64,000 bases of DNA from Dokdonia sinensis. Its GTDB lineage: Bacteria > Bacteroidota > Bacteroidia > Flavobacteriales > Flavobacteriaceae. Both the position numbers and the translations under genes were made by a program. Below the pieces are notes generated by a model. The model saw only the letters and a program-made list of their open reading frames with translations, did not search any database and had not been told where the DNA came from. The stretch lies in contig NZ_REFV01000015.1 of the NCBI RefSeq assembly GCF_003688895.1, positions 1 to 64,000 of the forward strand. Direction: 5' to 3'. Positions 35,057-43,254 of the stretch are shown here, in pieces (positions within the stretch are counted from its first letter, which is position 1; each line of letters opens with the position of its first letter).

Positions 35057-35668
35057 ATTCCTCATCTTCTTCATTTCTTCAGCCACTGCTTTATCTTGAA
35101 CACTCCCATTTTCGCGTAAGCGTTCTACCACCGCTGCGTGATTTTTATCATCTCTGTTTTGAGACATCTTTTTTGCGGCTTCTATACTTGTGATTTCAAT
35201 TTCAAAACCTACAACACCGTTGATTTGGCGCATTGTTTTTTCAGAAAGCTTGTCCATATCGATCGGCTGTTTTTGACCCGATTCGTATTTGTCCATGAGT
35301 GCTTTTATAGATTTATAAACGCCTTCCTTATCGAGAATTTTGAGGGTGCCACGGACTTGTACAGCAATGTAATTCCAAGTAGATACTTCTTCAAAATCAT
35401 ACCAACTCGCCGAAATATAGCTGTGTGGGCCATTAAAAATACAAAGTGCCTCGGCTCCATTTCCTAAATGGGCTACTTGCTCGTTTACTTTTGAAATATG
35501 ACCGTGTAAAATTTCTGTTCCGTCGTCTCGTGTCCCTAGTTCTAAAGGAATATGAGTTGCACAGGATTTTCCGTCTTTGTTTGTGACTAGAATGCCGAAT
35601 GCGTTGGCTCTCAAGAAATCTCTGATTTCTTTTGGGTCTTCATTTTTATAGATTTCTGGTATGTACAT
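35054..35668 (-). CDS. PaiB-like FMN-binding protein
   Basis: A 204-residue split-barrel flavoprotein of the PaiB (FMN-binding, negative transcriptional regulator) family. It starts MYIPEIYKNEDPKEIRDFLRANAFGILVT and has SWYDFEEVSTWNYIAVQVRGTL and INGVVGFEIEITSIEAAKKMSQNR, the conserved core. In Bacillus, PaiB is associated with repression of sporulation and protease genes. Here its position between kynU and kmo suggests a link to tryptophan breakdown, either as regulator or flavin-dependent enzyme, but this is only contextual. A degenerate palindrome (TTTTCGCGTAAGCG) is read near its C-terminus. Confidence 0.82.
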   Translation of the reverse strand: MYIPEIYKNEDPKEIRDFLRANAFGILVTNKDGKSCATHIPLELGTRDDGTEILHGHISKVNEQVAHLGNGAEALCIFNGPHSYISASWYDFEEVSTWNYIAVQVRGTLKILDKEGVYKSIKALMDKYESGQKQPIDMDKLSEKTMRQINGVVGFEIEITSIEAAKKMSQNRDDKNHAAVVERLRENGSVQDKAVAEEMKKMRN

Positions 35669-35689
35669 ATACTTTTATCGTTGGGTTCC

Positions 35690-35820
35690 CACCCACTTTG
35701 TGGGAGGAATGTCAGAACAAAGTTCTGACAGGGTGGGGTGTTTTTTGTACTCGCTACCTTAAAACACCCCGCTCCGCCAAAGCGAAGCTTTGCCACCTCA
35801 CCCACAAAGTGGGTGAGGAA
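35690..35820. repeat. 131-bp nested inverted-repeat element between kynU and the paiB-like gene
   Basis: Outer arms CACCCACTTTGTGGGAGG and CCTCACCCACAAAGTGGGTG pair, as do GGTGGGGTGTTTT and AAAACACCCCGCTCC. Each side carries its own small hairpins: GTCAGAAC/GTTCTGAC at 35711-35729 and CAAAGC/GCTTTG at about 35778-35792. It has no coding capacity and fills the whole spacer, resembling a miniature inverted-repeat element or an elaborate intercistronic RNA structure. Confidence 0.65.
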
Positions 35821-35821
35821 C

Positions 35822-37093
35822 TTAATTGTATTTCAATATTTTCTTTAATCGTTCTACCATCTCAAATACATCCTCATAACTATTATACAATGGCGCAGGA
35901 GCAACTCTAATCACATCTGGCTCACGCCAGTCTGAAATTACTCCGGCTTTTGTGAGTTTATCGTGTAACGATCTGTCTGCGTTTTTTACTTGAATAGACA
36001 GCTGACAGCCGCGTTGTTTTGGGTCGCTTGGGGTGATGATTTTTATATCATCATTATTCAAGTCATTGATTAAAAACTCTAAATACCCAGTCAGTTTTTC
36101 AGATTTTGCGCGTATGTTTTTCATTCCCGCTTCCGCGAAAATGTCTAAACTAGCACGCACGGCCGCCATACTCAGTATAGGCGGGTTTGATAGTTGCCAA
36201 CCTTCTGCCGTCGGGATTGGGTCAAAGCCTTTGCGCATATTAAAACGCGTGTCTTTATTCTGTCCCCACCAGCCTGTAAATCGCTGAATGTTTTTGTCTT
36301 TGTGATGGCGCTCGTGTACAAAGCAACCGCCCAGACTTCCTGGGCCACTATTCAAATATTTATAAGTACACCATACTGCAAAGTCAGGTCCATTATCGTG
36401 CAAGTCTGGCATTATGTTTCCCACGCCGTGGGCGAGGTCAAAACCTACTTTGCTGCCGTTTTTATGACCGAGTGCTGTAATTTCTTTGACGGGATAAAAC
36501 TGTCCTGAGTAGTAATTTGTATTTCCTATAAGCAAAAGGGCTACGCTGTCACCGTGCTCATTTACAAGCGCTTCCAGATCTTCAAGTCTACAGAGTTCTT
36601 CGCCCGCTCTGGGTTGCCAGAGGAGTAAACTATCGCTCGGGTCGTACCCTCGTTGTCTAATCTGACTTTCTACTGCATACTTGTCTGACGGGAAGGCGTC
36701 ACTTTCTATGATGATTTTATGCCGGTCTGGTGTTGGGTTGTAAAAGGAGACCATCATCAGGTGCAAGTTGGTCGTGAGCGTATTCATAATGACCACTTCG
36801 CTGGGTTTTGCACCTACGATATCTGCCATAGGTTTTGCCAGTTTCTCGTGATACGGCATCCACGGGTTTTCTGCGTCAAAATGGCCTTCTACTCCCAGAT
36901 CTGCCCAATCATTCAGCTCTTGCTCGATGTAACTGGCGACTGATTTTGGCTGGCAGCCCAAGCTGTTTCCGCATAAATAGATAAGCTCATTGTTGTCGCT
37001 ATCTACTGGAATATAAAACCGATTTCTAAAGCTAGAAAGTGGGTCTTTTTCGTCTTGCGCTTTCGCGAAAGCGTAATTGTTTTCAAACTTCAT
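35822..37093 (-). CDS. kynU: Kynureninase
   Basis: PLP enzyme cleaving kynurenine or 3-hydroxykynurenine to (3-hydroxy)anthranilate and alanine. The PLP lysine is in CTYKYLNSGPGSLGG (about 244). Upstream are GNSLGCQPKSVASYIEQEL, MNTLTTNLHLMMVSFY and VGFDLAHGVGNI. The 423-residue length is typical. It is probably the first gene of the kynurenine run. A full palindrome copy near the N-terminus is read as YAFAKAQDEKDPL, only about 8 residues from the start. Confidence 0.95.
   Translation of the reverse strand: MKFENNYAFAKAQDEKDPLSSFRNRFYIPVDSDNNELIYLCGNSLGCQPKSVASYIEQELNDWADLGVEGHFDAENPWMPYHEKLAKPMADIVGAKPSEVVIMNTLTTNLHLMMVSFYNPTPDRHKIIIESDAFPSDKYAVESQIRQRGYDPSDSLLLWQPRAGEELCRLEDLEALVNEHGDSVALLLIGNTNYYSGQFYPVKEITALGHKNGSKVGFDLAHGVGNIMPDLHDNGPDFAVWCTYKYLNSGPGSLGGCFVHERHHKDKNIQRFTGWWGQNKDTRFNMRKGFDPIPTAEGWQLSNPPILSMAAVRASLDIFAEAGMKNIRAKSEKLTGYLEFLINDLNNDDIKIITPSDPKQRGCQLSIQVKNADRSLHDKLTKAGVISDWREPDVIRVAPAPLYNSYEDVFEMVERLKKILKYN
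37057..37074. repeat. Iterated palindrome inside kynU
   Basis: GCGCTTTCGCGAAAGCGT, read as AFAKAQ just after the start codon. Confidence 0.95.
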
Positions 37094-37238
37094 GTTCTAT
37101 ACGGCTAGCGATTGATGATTATTCTTTAAAAATAAGAATTTATGAAGGAGTATTGCTCAAAATTATGGTCTCATTAGATGCAGTTTTTTTATATCAGATA
37201 AAGGGGTTAGCTTTAAGTCATAACAAAAACCTATACTT

Positions 37239-37844
37239 ATGAGAAATTTTCTAATTATTTTGGGACTATTTTTTATAGCATTTGGAAACGCTTACGGACA
37301 AGAGGCTGGGAAGTTTCGATTTGATATAAGTCTAGGCTACGCCGCCATCGCCGATACGGATAGTGACGGACTGACATTTTATCTAGAACCCAAATGGACT
37401 TTAAATAATCGTATGAATGTAGGTTTGAGAATAGGAGGGTCTGTTATTGGGAAAGAAATAGGAGAAGATGCCGAGGGTGATTTTGCAGTGCCTGAAGTTG
37501 CTTTTAGTGGTTCGTATGTTGGGACTTTTGATTACTATTTTCATAAAAGTGGATCTGCTTTTGCACCTTTCGTAGGCGCTGGTTTTGGATATTACGAGGT
37601 TGCAAATGTTGAAACAGAAAACGCTCAAGGCGAAAGCGTTGAACTTAAAACAGATAGCAAGGCCGGAGGCTTGGTTAGACTTGGTTTTGACTGGTATAAG
37701 TTTCGATTGGGCTTTGAGTATAATTTAATTCCTACTTCTGATTTGCGAGATTTAGATAATGTTGTTATAGGTACATCTAAAAATAATTATTATGGTGTGA
37801 GTTTAGGATTTTACTTTGGTGGAGGTAAATGGAAGCGTAACTAA
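37239..37844 (+). CDS. Outer-membrane beta-barrel protein
   Basis: A 201-residue protein with signal peptide MRNFLIILGLFFIAFGNAYGQ and alternating aromatic/hydrophobic strands (for example LGYAAIADTDSDGLTFYLEPKW, MNVGLRIGGSVIG, GFDWYKFRLGFEYNLIP) typical of an 8-strand OmpA/OmpW-like barrel. The C-terminus YGVSLGFYFGGGKWKRN is near a canonical barrel end. The ligand and role are unknown. The MFS gene begins 10 bp after its stop, so the two are probably cotranscribed. Confidence 0.75.
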   Translation: MRNFLIILGLFFIAFGNAYGQEAGKFRFDISLGYAAIADTDSDGLTFYLEPKWTLNNRMNVGLRIGGSVIGKEIGEDAEGDFAVPEVAFSGSYVGTFDYYFHKSGSAFAPFVGAGFGYYEVANVETENAQGESVELKTDSKAGGLVRLGFDWYKFRLGFEYNLIPTSDLRDLDNVVIGTSKNNYYGVSLGFYFGGGKWKRN

Positions 37845-37854
37845 CTTTACTTGA

Positions 37855-39009
37855 ATGCATTCATTAGTTCTTATTCTTGCTAACAAGCGTTATTTTGCCC
37901 CCTCCTGGGTTTTTGCCTCTCTAAACATTATGATAGGCACTTGGGTGTTATATATACCTAGGGTAAAAGATGCTTTGGGACTGGATGATGGGGAAATAGG
38001 GATTGCACTTTTTTGTCTAGGTCTTGGTACACTTACGAGTTTGACCTTTGCCTCGAGAGTTATTAAAAGTTTAGGTGTTGGTAAAAGTACTATTGTTGGT
38101 ATCTCAATTTTTGCATTGTTATACATTTTTCCATTGCTGGCACCTTCTTATTTATTGCTTTGCATAGCCTTATTTTTAGTGGGTATTTTTTCTTGCTTTA
38201 CAGATATTGCTATGAACGCATTAGTCTCTGACCTTGAGACCGAAGATGAAGTTCATTTTATGAGCTCGGCTCACGGCTTCTTTTCCATAGGTGGCGCGAT
38301 TGCCGCTGGGGTGGGATATTTTATTATTGACCACATAGAAGTTCCTGTGTATCACATAATGGGAGCCGCTGTAGTAGTTTTAATCACAAATGCCTTCTTA
38401 GCCAAAAACTACATTCATATCAAAGCCCCAGTAGAAGAAAATGAGGGAAAGGTGAATTTAGGGTTGCTAAAACCGCTTTTAGGGTTGACCATCATCGCTT
38501 TTATTATAATGGGGAGTGAGGGAGCGATTGAGCAATGGAGTAAATTATATCTGGAAGATGTTGTACAAGTTACCTCGGAAAAAACCGCAGGGATGGGTTT
38601 TTTAATGTTTTCCCTATTTATGGCATTAGGAAGGTTTTTTGGTGATGGTGTGAGTAAGCGTTTTGGTGCTTTGAAGATAATAATTGGAGGTTCTACGCTC
38701 GCATTGCTAGGCTATATGCTGGTTCTTACTGCAATCACTTATACCGCAATTATCGGTTTTGCAATCATAGGTTTGGGTTTTTCTGTGGTTATTCCAGAGT
38801 TACTACGACTAGCTGGTAAGGTGAAAGGCGTGTCTAGTGCTGATGGTATTTCCTTTGTCGCGGGAGCAGGGTTTATTGGCTTTTTAGGAAGTCCGCCACT
38901 CGTAGGTTTTCTGGCAGATATGTCTAGCTTAAAGTTGAGTTTTATGGTGCTGGCCGTAGGGAGTATGATTGCTACTTTAGTGGGGCTTGTGAAAATGAAA
39001 AATTCTTAA
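37855..39009 (+). CDS. MFS transporter
   Basis: A 384-residue polytopic membrane protein with about 12 helices in two halves joined near residue 200 (NYIHIKAPVEENEGKVNLG). The MFS pattern is visible in the first half (GEIGIALFCLGLGTLTSLTFASRVIKSLGVGK) and again after helix 8 (ALGRFFGDGVSKRFG). It resembles the YbjJ-type group of sugar- or drug-permease-like transporters. Substrate not predictable. The preceding barrel protein may share the message. Confidence 0.82.
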   Translation: MHSLVLILANKRYFAPSWVFASLNIMIGTWVLYIPRVKDALGLDDGEIGIALFCLGLGTLTSLTFASRVIKSLGVGKSTIVGISIFALLYIFPLLAPSYLLLCIALFLVGIFSCFTDIAMNALVSDLETEDEVHFMSSAHGFFSIGGAIAAGVGYFIIDHIEVPVYHIMGAAVVVLITNAFLAKNYIHIKAPVEENEGKVNLGLLKPLLGLTIIAFIIMGSEGAIEQWSKLYLEDVVQVTSEKTAGMGFLMFSLFMALGRFFGDGVSKRFGALKIIIGGSTLALLGYMLVLTAITYTAIIGFAIIGLGFSVVIPELLRLAGKVKGVSSADGISFVAGAGFIGFLGSPPLVGFLADMSSLKLSFMVLAVGSMIATLVGLVKMKNS

Positions 39010-39104
39010 CGCTGCTTAAAATATTTTGTAAGGTTTTATTAAGCTTAAAGAAAATTGCAGATCGAGTTCTGCACCTTATATGTTAATTTTAAAAATTTTA
39101 GTTT

Positions 39105-39386
39105 CTAGGATACAACCTCCACACCCCGCCAAAACGCCACGCGGTTTTTTATTCCTTTTGCTAGTTCACTCACTTCTGGATAAAACCAAGCTGCGTCTTT
39201 ATTTTCTTTTCCGTTTACTTCTAGACTGTAATAATGCGCTTCTCCTTTCCAAGGGCAAGTGCTGTGCAAGGAGCTCGATTTAAAATATTCTTTTTTTATA
39301 GCGTCGTGAGGGAAATAATGGTTGTTTTCTATAAGTACGGTGTCGTCACTTTCGGCGATAATGGTGTTGTTCCAGATGGCTTTCAT
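39105..39386 (-). CDS. DUF427-domain protein
   Basis: A 93-residue small globular protein with the DUF427 core: KAIWNNTIIAESDDTVLIENNHYFP, then CPWKGEAHYYSLEVNG and AAWFYPEVSE. The strongly conserved TCPWKG/AxYY segment marks the family; biochemical function is unknown. It is monocistronic, with a gap before egtD on the same strand. Confidence 0.85.
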   Translation of the reverse strand: MKAIWNNTIIAESDDTVLIENNHYFPHDAIKKEYFKSSSLHSTCPWKGEAHYYSLEVNGKENKDAAWFYPEVSELAKGIKNRVAFWRGVEVVS

Positions 39387-39513
39387 ATTTTTTTACATTT
39401 GTGCGAAAGTGTAATTCTCATTAACTAATCGCAATTAATAATTTGTTTGATTTTTATCTTTTAAATTCCGTAATTAAAACGAGAATAAGCACAGCTCTAG
39501 CAAAAGCGCAGTC

Positions 39514-40482
39514 CTATCTCTTCTTAAAAAGATAATTCTTATAATATTTTTTACTGTCTGTGAACTGATTTACAATTTCCAGCCCTGATTCTTCTGCAAG
39601 CCAACTTACAATATCATCATCATATTTCTGACTGATCTCTGTATGGATAGATTCCCAAGGAGCAAAATTTATACTTAAATCTAAGTCATTTATGGCGACT
39701 GTTTGTGCTTGCGTGCTTACAAGAAAACTTTTTGCAGTTCCAGTTTCTGGGTCATAAACTTCCCAATGTTTAAAATGGTCTACATTAAAATCTGCATCCA
39801 TTTCTCGATTAATGCGATGAAGTATATTTTTGTTAAAAGCAGCAGTAATCCCAGTCTCATCATTGTAAGCATCAAAAATTGTCTGCGGATTTTTTTTCTG
39901 GTCAAAGCCCATAAAGAGCATATCCTTATTACTCATCGCGTCCTTAATATTCCTTAAGAAATCTATGGCTTGCGGGTGCAATAAATTCCCTATGTTAGAC
40001 CCTAGGACCATTATAACTTTCTTGCGACTATTATAGCTTGCCACCTCTGACAATACTTCAAAGTAAGTGCCTTGTTGGGGTTTTATAGTTACTCGAGGGA
40101 TTTCATCATTCACACTTCTTTCTAGACCGTCCAGAACATTCTGGCTAATGTCTATGGGGAGATATACAAAATCGCACTCTGTTTCTATAAGGTGTTTTAA
40201 GAGGATTTTTGTTTTCTTCCCATCACCGGCACCCAGCTCTATAAGGTCAAAACCGTCATCACTAGCAAAGGATTGGGAAATGTTTTCTTTTTGGGTTTCC
40301 AAGATTTCAAACTCGCAGTCCGTAAGATAGTAGGACGGCATTGCCATAATATCCTGAAAGAGTTTATCTCCAGCTTTATCGTAAAAATATTTTGAGGATA
40401 AATATTTAGGAAAAGTAGTAAGTCCTTCGGTCACTTCCCGGTGAAAGGATGAGGTGTATGCTGTTTTGGTTTCCGTTTTCAT
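39514..40482 (-). CDS. egtD: L-histidine N(alpha)-methyltransferase EgtD
   Basis: Trimethylates histidine to hercynine with three SAM, the first ergothioneine step. The 322-residue protein shows SSKYFYDKAGDKLFQDI, LIELGAGDGKKTKILL (SAM site), YLPIDISQNVL and VLGSNIGNLL, all typical of the EgtD family. It lies 34 bp downstream of egtB on the same strand, and such pairing strongly supports the assignment. Confidence 0.92.
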   Translation of the reverse strand: MKTETKTAYTSSFHREVTEGLTTFPKYLSSKYFYDKAGDKLFQDIMAMPSYYLTDCEFEILETQKENISQSFASDDGFDLIELGAGDGKKTKILLKHLIETECDFVYLPIDISQNVLDGLERSVNDEIPRVTIKPQQGTYFEVLSEVASYNSRKKVIMVLGSNIGNLLHPQAIDFLRNIKDAMSNKDMLFMGFDQKKNPQTIFDAYNDETGITAAFNKNILHRINREMDADFNVDHFKHWEVYDPETGTAKSFLVSTQAQTVAINDLDLSINFAPWESIHTEISQKYDDDIVSWLAEESGLEIVNQFTDSKKYYKNYLFKKR

Positions 40483-40516
40483 AGTTGGTTTTGTCGTTCA
40501 AGATTCTCTTGCCTTT

Positions 40517-41677
40517 CTATTTGGCTAGGCGCAATCCTGTAAATTGCCAGCGCAGTCCTGTCTGGAAGAAATTGCGATAGGTGTGACGCGTATGTTTGTC
40601 TGATGTTGCTACTGAGCCACCGCGTAGAACTTTCTGGTTGACCATAAATTTACCGTTGTATTCTCCCAAGGCACCTTCTTCTTTCATATAGCCAGGGTAG
40701 GGTAGGTAGGCACTTTCTGTCCATTCCCATCGCTCACCCCAATTAAATTTTTTATTTGCGATTTCCCACTCAAATTCGGTGGGGAGTCTTAATCCCTTCC
40801 ATTGGGCATAAGCAAATGCTTCGAAGTACGATATGTGTGATACTGGAGCGTCTTGGTCTATTTTACCCAGTCCTTTTTCTAGAGTATATTGATACCACTC
40901 ATTATCTACAAGATGCCAATACATTGGTGCTTTAATGCCATTTGCATTTACCCAGTCCCAACCTTCGGCGTGCCAGAGGAGTGTTTTATTATATCCACCA
41001 TCATTTATAAAGTCTATCCACTCGGCATTTGTGACTAGATTATTAGAAATAGAATACTCGTGTGTATAAACTTTGTGTTGGCTTAACTCGTTATCATAAC
41101 AGAAATCTGTGCCTGAGTGGCCTATGATATAAACTCCCTCCGGAATATGAATCCATTGTTGTGCGTTTTTTACGCTTTCGCGAAAGCGTAACCCACCTCC
41201 ATATTCAGGCATTAATGGATTGTTGCCCAAAATATACTTTATATCTGTAATGAGCAATTCTTGATGCTGTTTCTCGTGATGAATACCGATGGTCACGAGT
41301 TTTTCTATCTCTGGTGTGATTTCTTTTTCTAATACTTCCAGTAACGCATTTGTAACATACGCACGATAGGCATATACTTGAGCCACGGTAGGTCGGGATA
41401 GATTGCCGCGGTCTGTGCGCACTACGCGCTTTCCCACGCTCTCGTAATAGCTGTTAAAAACAAACGCAAAATCATCGCTAAAAAGCTTATAGCCTTTCTG
41501 ATTTTTTAAAATAAATTCTTCAAAAAACCAGGTAGTGTGCCCTAGATGCCATTTGGGCGGAGAAACATCTACAATAGGCTGTACCACATAATCTTCAATT
41601 TGTAGGGGTTTACAAATGGTTTTGGTATGTGTCCGAGTTTCAAGAAAAAAATCCAATAACGTTTGGGTAGCGATCAT
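40517..41677 (-). CDS. egtB: Ergothioneine sulfoxide synthase EgtB
   Basis: Non-haem iron enzyme that joins hercynine to a thiol donor (gamma-glutamylcysteine or cysteine, depending on subtype) with O2. An N-terminal DinB-like domain supplies the iron ligands: HLGH at 44-47 and HHEKQHQE at 133-140. A C-terminal formylglycine-generating-enzyme-like domain (about 175-386) ends RHTYRNFFQTGLRWQFTGLR. Length 386 is normal. No egtA, egtC or egtE is in the window. A full palindrome copy is read as LRFRESV at the domain junction. Confidence 0.92.
   Translation of the reverse strand: MIATQTLLDFFLETRTHTKTICKPLQIEDYVVQPIVDVSPPKWHLGHTTWFFEEFILKNQKGYKLFSDDFAFVFNSYYESVGKRVVRTDRGNLSRPTVAQVYAYRAYVTNALLEVLEKEITPEIEKLVTIGIHHEKQHQELLITDIKYILGNNPLMPEYGGGLRFRESVKNAQQWIHIPEGVYIIGHSGTDFCYDNELSQHKVYTHEYSISNNLVTNAEWIDFINDGGYNKTLLWHAEGWDWVNANGIKAPMYWHLVDNEWYQYTLEKGLGKIDQDAPVSHISYFEAFAYAQWKGLRLPTEFEWEIANKKFNWGERWEWTESAYLPYPGYMKEEGALGEYNGKFMVNQKVLRGGSVATSDKHTRHTYRNFFQTGLRWQFTGLRLAK
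41172..41189. repeat. Iterated palindrome, full copy inside egtB
   Basis: Perfect ACGCTTTCGCGAAAGCGT, read in the RFRES frame at the junction of the two domains. Confidence 0.95.
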
Positions 41678-41722
41678 AAAAAAGAGCGACCGTTTGTGGT
41701 CACTCTAAATTTCGGGTTTTTT

Positions 41723-41740
41723 ACGCTTTCGCGAAAGCGT
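41723..41740. repeat. Iterated palindrome, full copy
   Basis: Perfect ACGCTTTCGCGAAAGCGT, intergenic upstream of egtB and only 534 bp from the copy inside egtB. Confidence 0.95.
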
Positions 41741-41759
41741 AATCACGTTAAGACCGCGT

Positions 41760-41790
41760 TAAAAGCAAAAGAGCCCGTGAAGGCTCTATT
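41760..41790 (-). terminator. Terminator of the TonB-like gene
   Basis: On the minus strand AGAGCC and GGCTCT pair around a short loop, followed by TTTTGCTTTT. Confidence 0.7.
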
Positions 41791-41809
41791 TATATATGAA
41801 AAGTATACC

Positions 41810-42235
41810 TTAAAATGTAAACGGCATCGTGTATTGAATCTCTTTGGGAGTTCCGCCTATGTGTCCAGGTTCCATTTGTGGTAGGGAGGTAATTTGTCTT
41901 TTTACTTCATCTTGAAGCGCCTTGTTACCACCTGTTACTTTTTTTACAACAGCTTTTCCGGTTTTATCGATCACAAATGCTACTGTCACTTTAGTACCTC
42001 GTTTGTGTCCTGGAGGAAATTTAAATCCTTTTACAACGTGTTTTGCAAGGTTTTGATTAAAGCAGTTTCCTCTTTGAGTTCTAGACCCTTTACAGCCCGG
42101 CCAGGTAGGAGGGTTTTCACTCATTGTGAGCGTGTTCCCTTTCATTGAGATTCCATCTTGACTAAGTTTTGTTGTGCGTTGCCCTAGGGCTATTGCGCTT
42201 ACTAAAAAGAGCGCAATCATTAATAAATTTTTCAT
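41810..42235 (-). CDS. Secreted TonB C-terminal-domain-like protein
   Basis: A 141-residue exported protein with signal peptide MKNLLMIALFLVSAIALGQ. The mature part has the flavobacterial TonB-box-like segment PPTWPGCKG..RGNCFNQNLAKHVVKGFKFP and a TonB C-terminal fold (KVTVAFVIDKTGKAVVKKVTGGNKALQDEVKRQI). Unlike true TonB it lacks a retained membrane anchor and Pro-rich spacer, so energy transduction is unlikely; a binding or receptor-associated role is possible. It follows thyA on the same strand after 34 bp. Confidence 0.78.
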   Translation of the reverse strand: MKNLLMIALFLVSAIALGQRTTKLSQDGISMKGNTLTMSENPPTWPGCKGSRTQRGNCFNQNLAKHVVKGFKFPPGHKRGTKVTVAFVIDKTGKAVVKKVTGGNKALQDEVKRQITSLPQMEPGHIGGTPKEIQYTMPFTF

Positions 42236-42269
42236 CTGGGGATTAAAATTTGTAGGTTAAGATTTATAG

Positions 42270-43094
42270 TTAAACGGCGACCATACCCTTTATATGCGGA
42301 TGTGGGTCATAATTTTCCAATGTAAAGTCATCAAAAGTAAAGCCAAAGATGTCTTTTACCTCTGGATTTATTTTTAAAGTGGGTAAACTACGACATTCTC
42401 GGGATAGTTGCAACTCCACCTGTTCCATATGGTTACTGTAAATATGAGCATCGCCAAAGGTGTGGATAAACTCTCCAGGTTCATAGCCGCACACTTGAGC
42501 CATCATCATCGTGAGCAGGGCATAGCTCCCTATGTTAAAAGGTACCCCCAAAAATATATCTGCACTACGCTGGTATAGCTGGCAGCTCAATTTTCCATTG
42601 GCCACATAAAACTGGAAGAACGCGTGACAGGGTGGGAGTGCGGCCTTACCATTTGCCACATTTTCCGAAAAGGAAACCGACGTGTCTGGAAGTACCGAGG
42701 GGTTCCAAGCACTCACAAGCATACGTCGCGAATTAGGATTTTTCTTGAGTGTTTCTACTATTTCTTTTATTTGATCTATCTCATCTCCGTTCCAGTTACG
42801 CCACTGGTAACCGTATACAGGCCCCAAGTCTCCTTGTTCATCTGCCCATTCGTTCCAGATACGTACACCGTTTTCTTGAAGGTATTTGATATTAGTATCT
42901 CCTTGTAGAAACCAAAGAAGTTCATAGACAATGGATTTGAGATGTAACTTCTTAGTGGTGACCATTGGGAATCCCTCAGCGAGATCAAAACGCATCTGGT
43001 ATCCAAAAACACTTTTGGTTCCCGTACCGGTACGGTCTCCTTTTTCATTTCCGTTCTCGAGAACGTGTCGTATAAGGTCGTGATATTGTTTCAT
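42270..43094 (-). CDS. thyA: Thymidylate synthase
   Basis: Methylates dUMP to dTMP using methylenetetrahydrofolate. The nucleophilic Cys is in [12 protein letters not shown] (about 154); other blocks are [38 protein letters not shown] and [20 protein letters not shown]. The 274-residue length and the [14 protein letters not shown]-terminus are canonical. It is part of the usual flavobacterial neighbourhood with a nucleoside transporter and bifunctional nuclease upstream. Confidence 0.97.
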   Translation of the reverse strand: MKQYHDLIRHVLENGNEKGDRTGTGTKSVFGYQMRFDLAEGFPMVTTKKLHLKSIVYELLWFLQGDTNIKYLQENGVRIWNEWADEQGDLGPVYGYQWRNWNGDEIDQIKEIVETLKKNPNSRRMLVSAWNPSVLPDTSVSFSENVANGKAALPPCHAFFQFYVANGKLSCQLYQRSADIFLGVPFNIGSYALLTMMMAQVCGYEPGEFIHTFGDAHIYSNHMEQVELQLSRECRSLPTLKINPEVKDIFGFTFDDFTLENYDPHPHIKGMVAV

Positions 43095-43182
43095 TAATGA
43101 GGCTGTGTGCGTTTAATACGTATAAATTTTTAGGTTGCGACCGCATATTAGGGCTCTAACCGCTGTTTTTTAGTAGCGTACT

Positions 43183-43222
43183 AAAATAAAAAACACCTTT
43201 CATTCCTAAGAACGAAAGGTGT
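43183..43222 (-). terminator. Terminator between the CarboxypepD_reg-like gene and thyA
   Basis: Minus-strand ACACCTTTC / GAAAGGTGT stem followed by TTTTTTATTTT, 33 bp past the stop at 43255. Confidence 0.8.
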
Positions 43223-43254
43223 GTTGAGTTATTATGAGTTATTAACTAGAGGCT

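Noticed and set aside
35632-35910. 92-codon plus-strand frame between kynU and the paiB-like gene
   Set aside because: Composed of the nested inverted repeat and the reverse of kynU.
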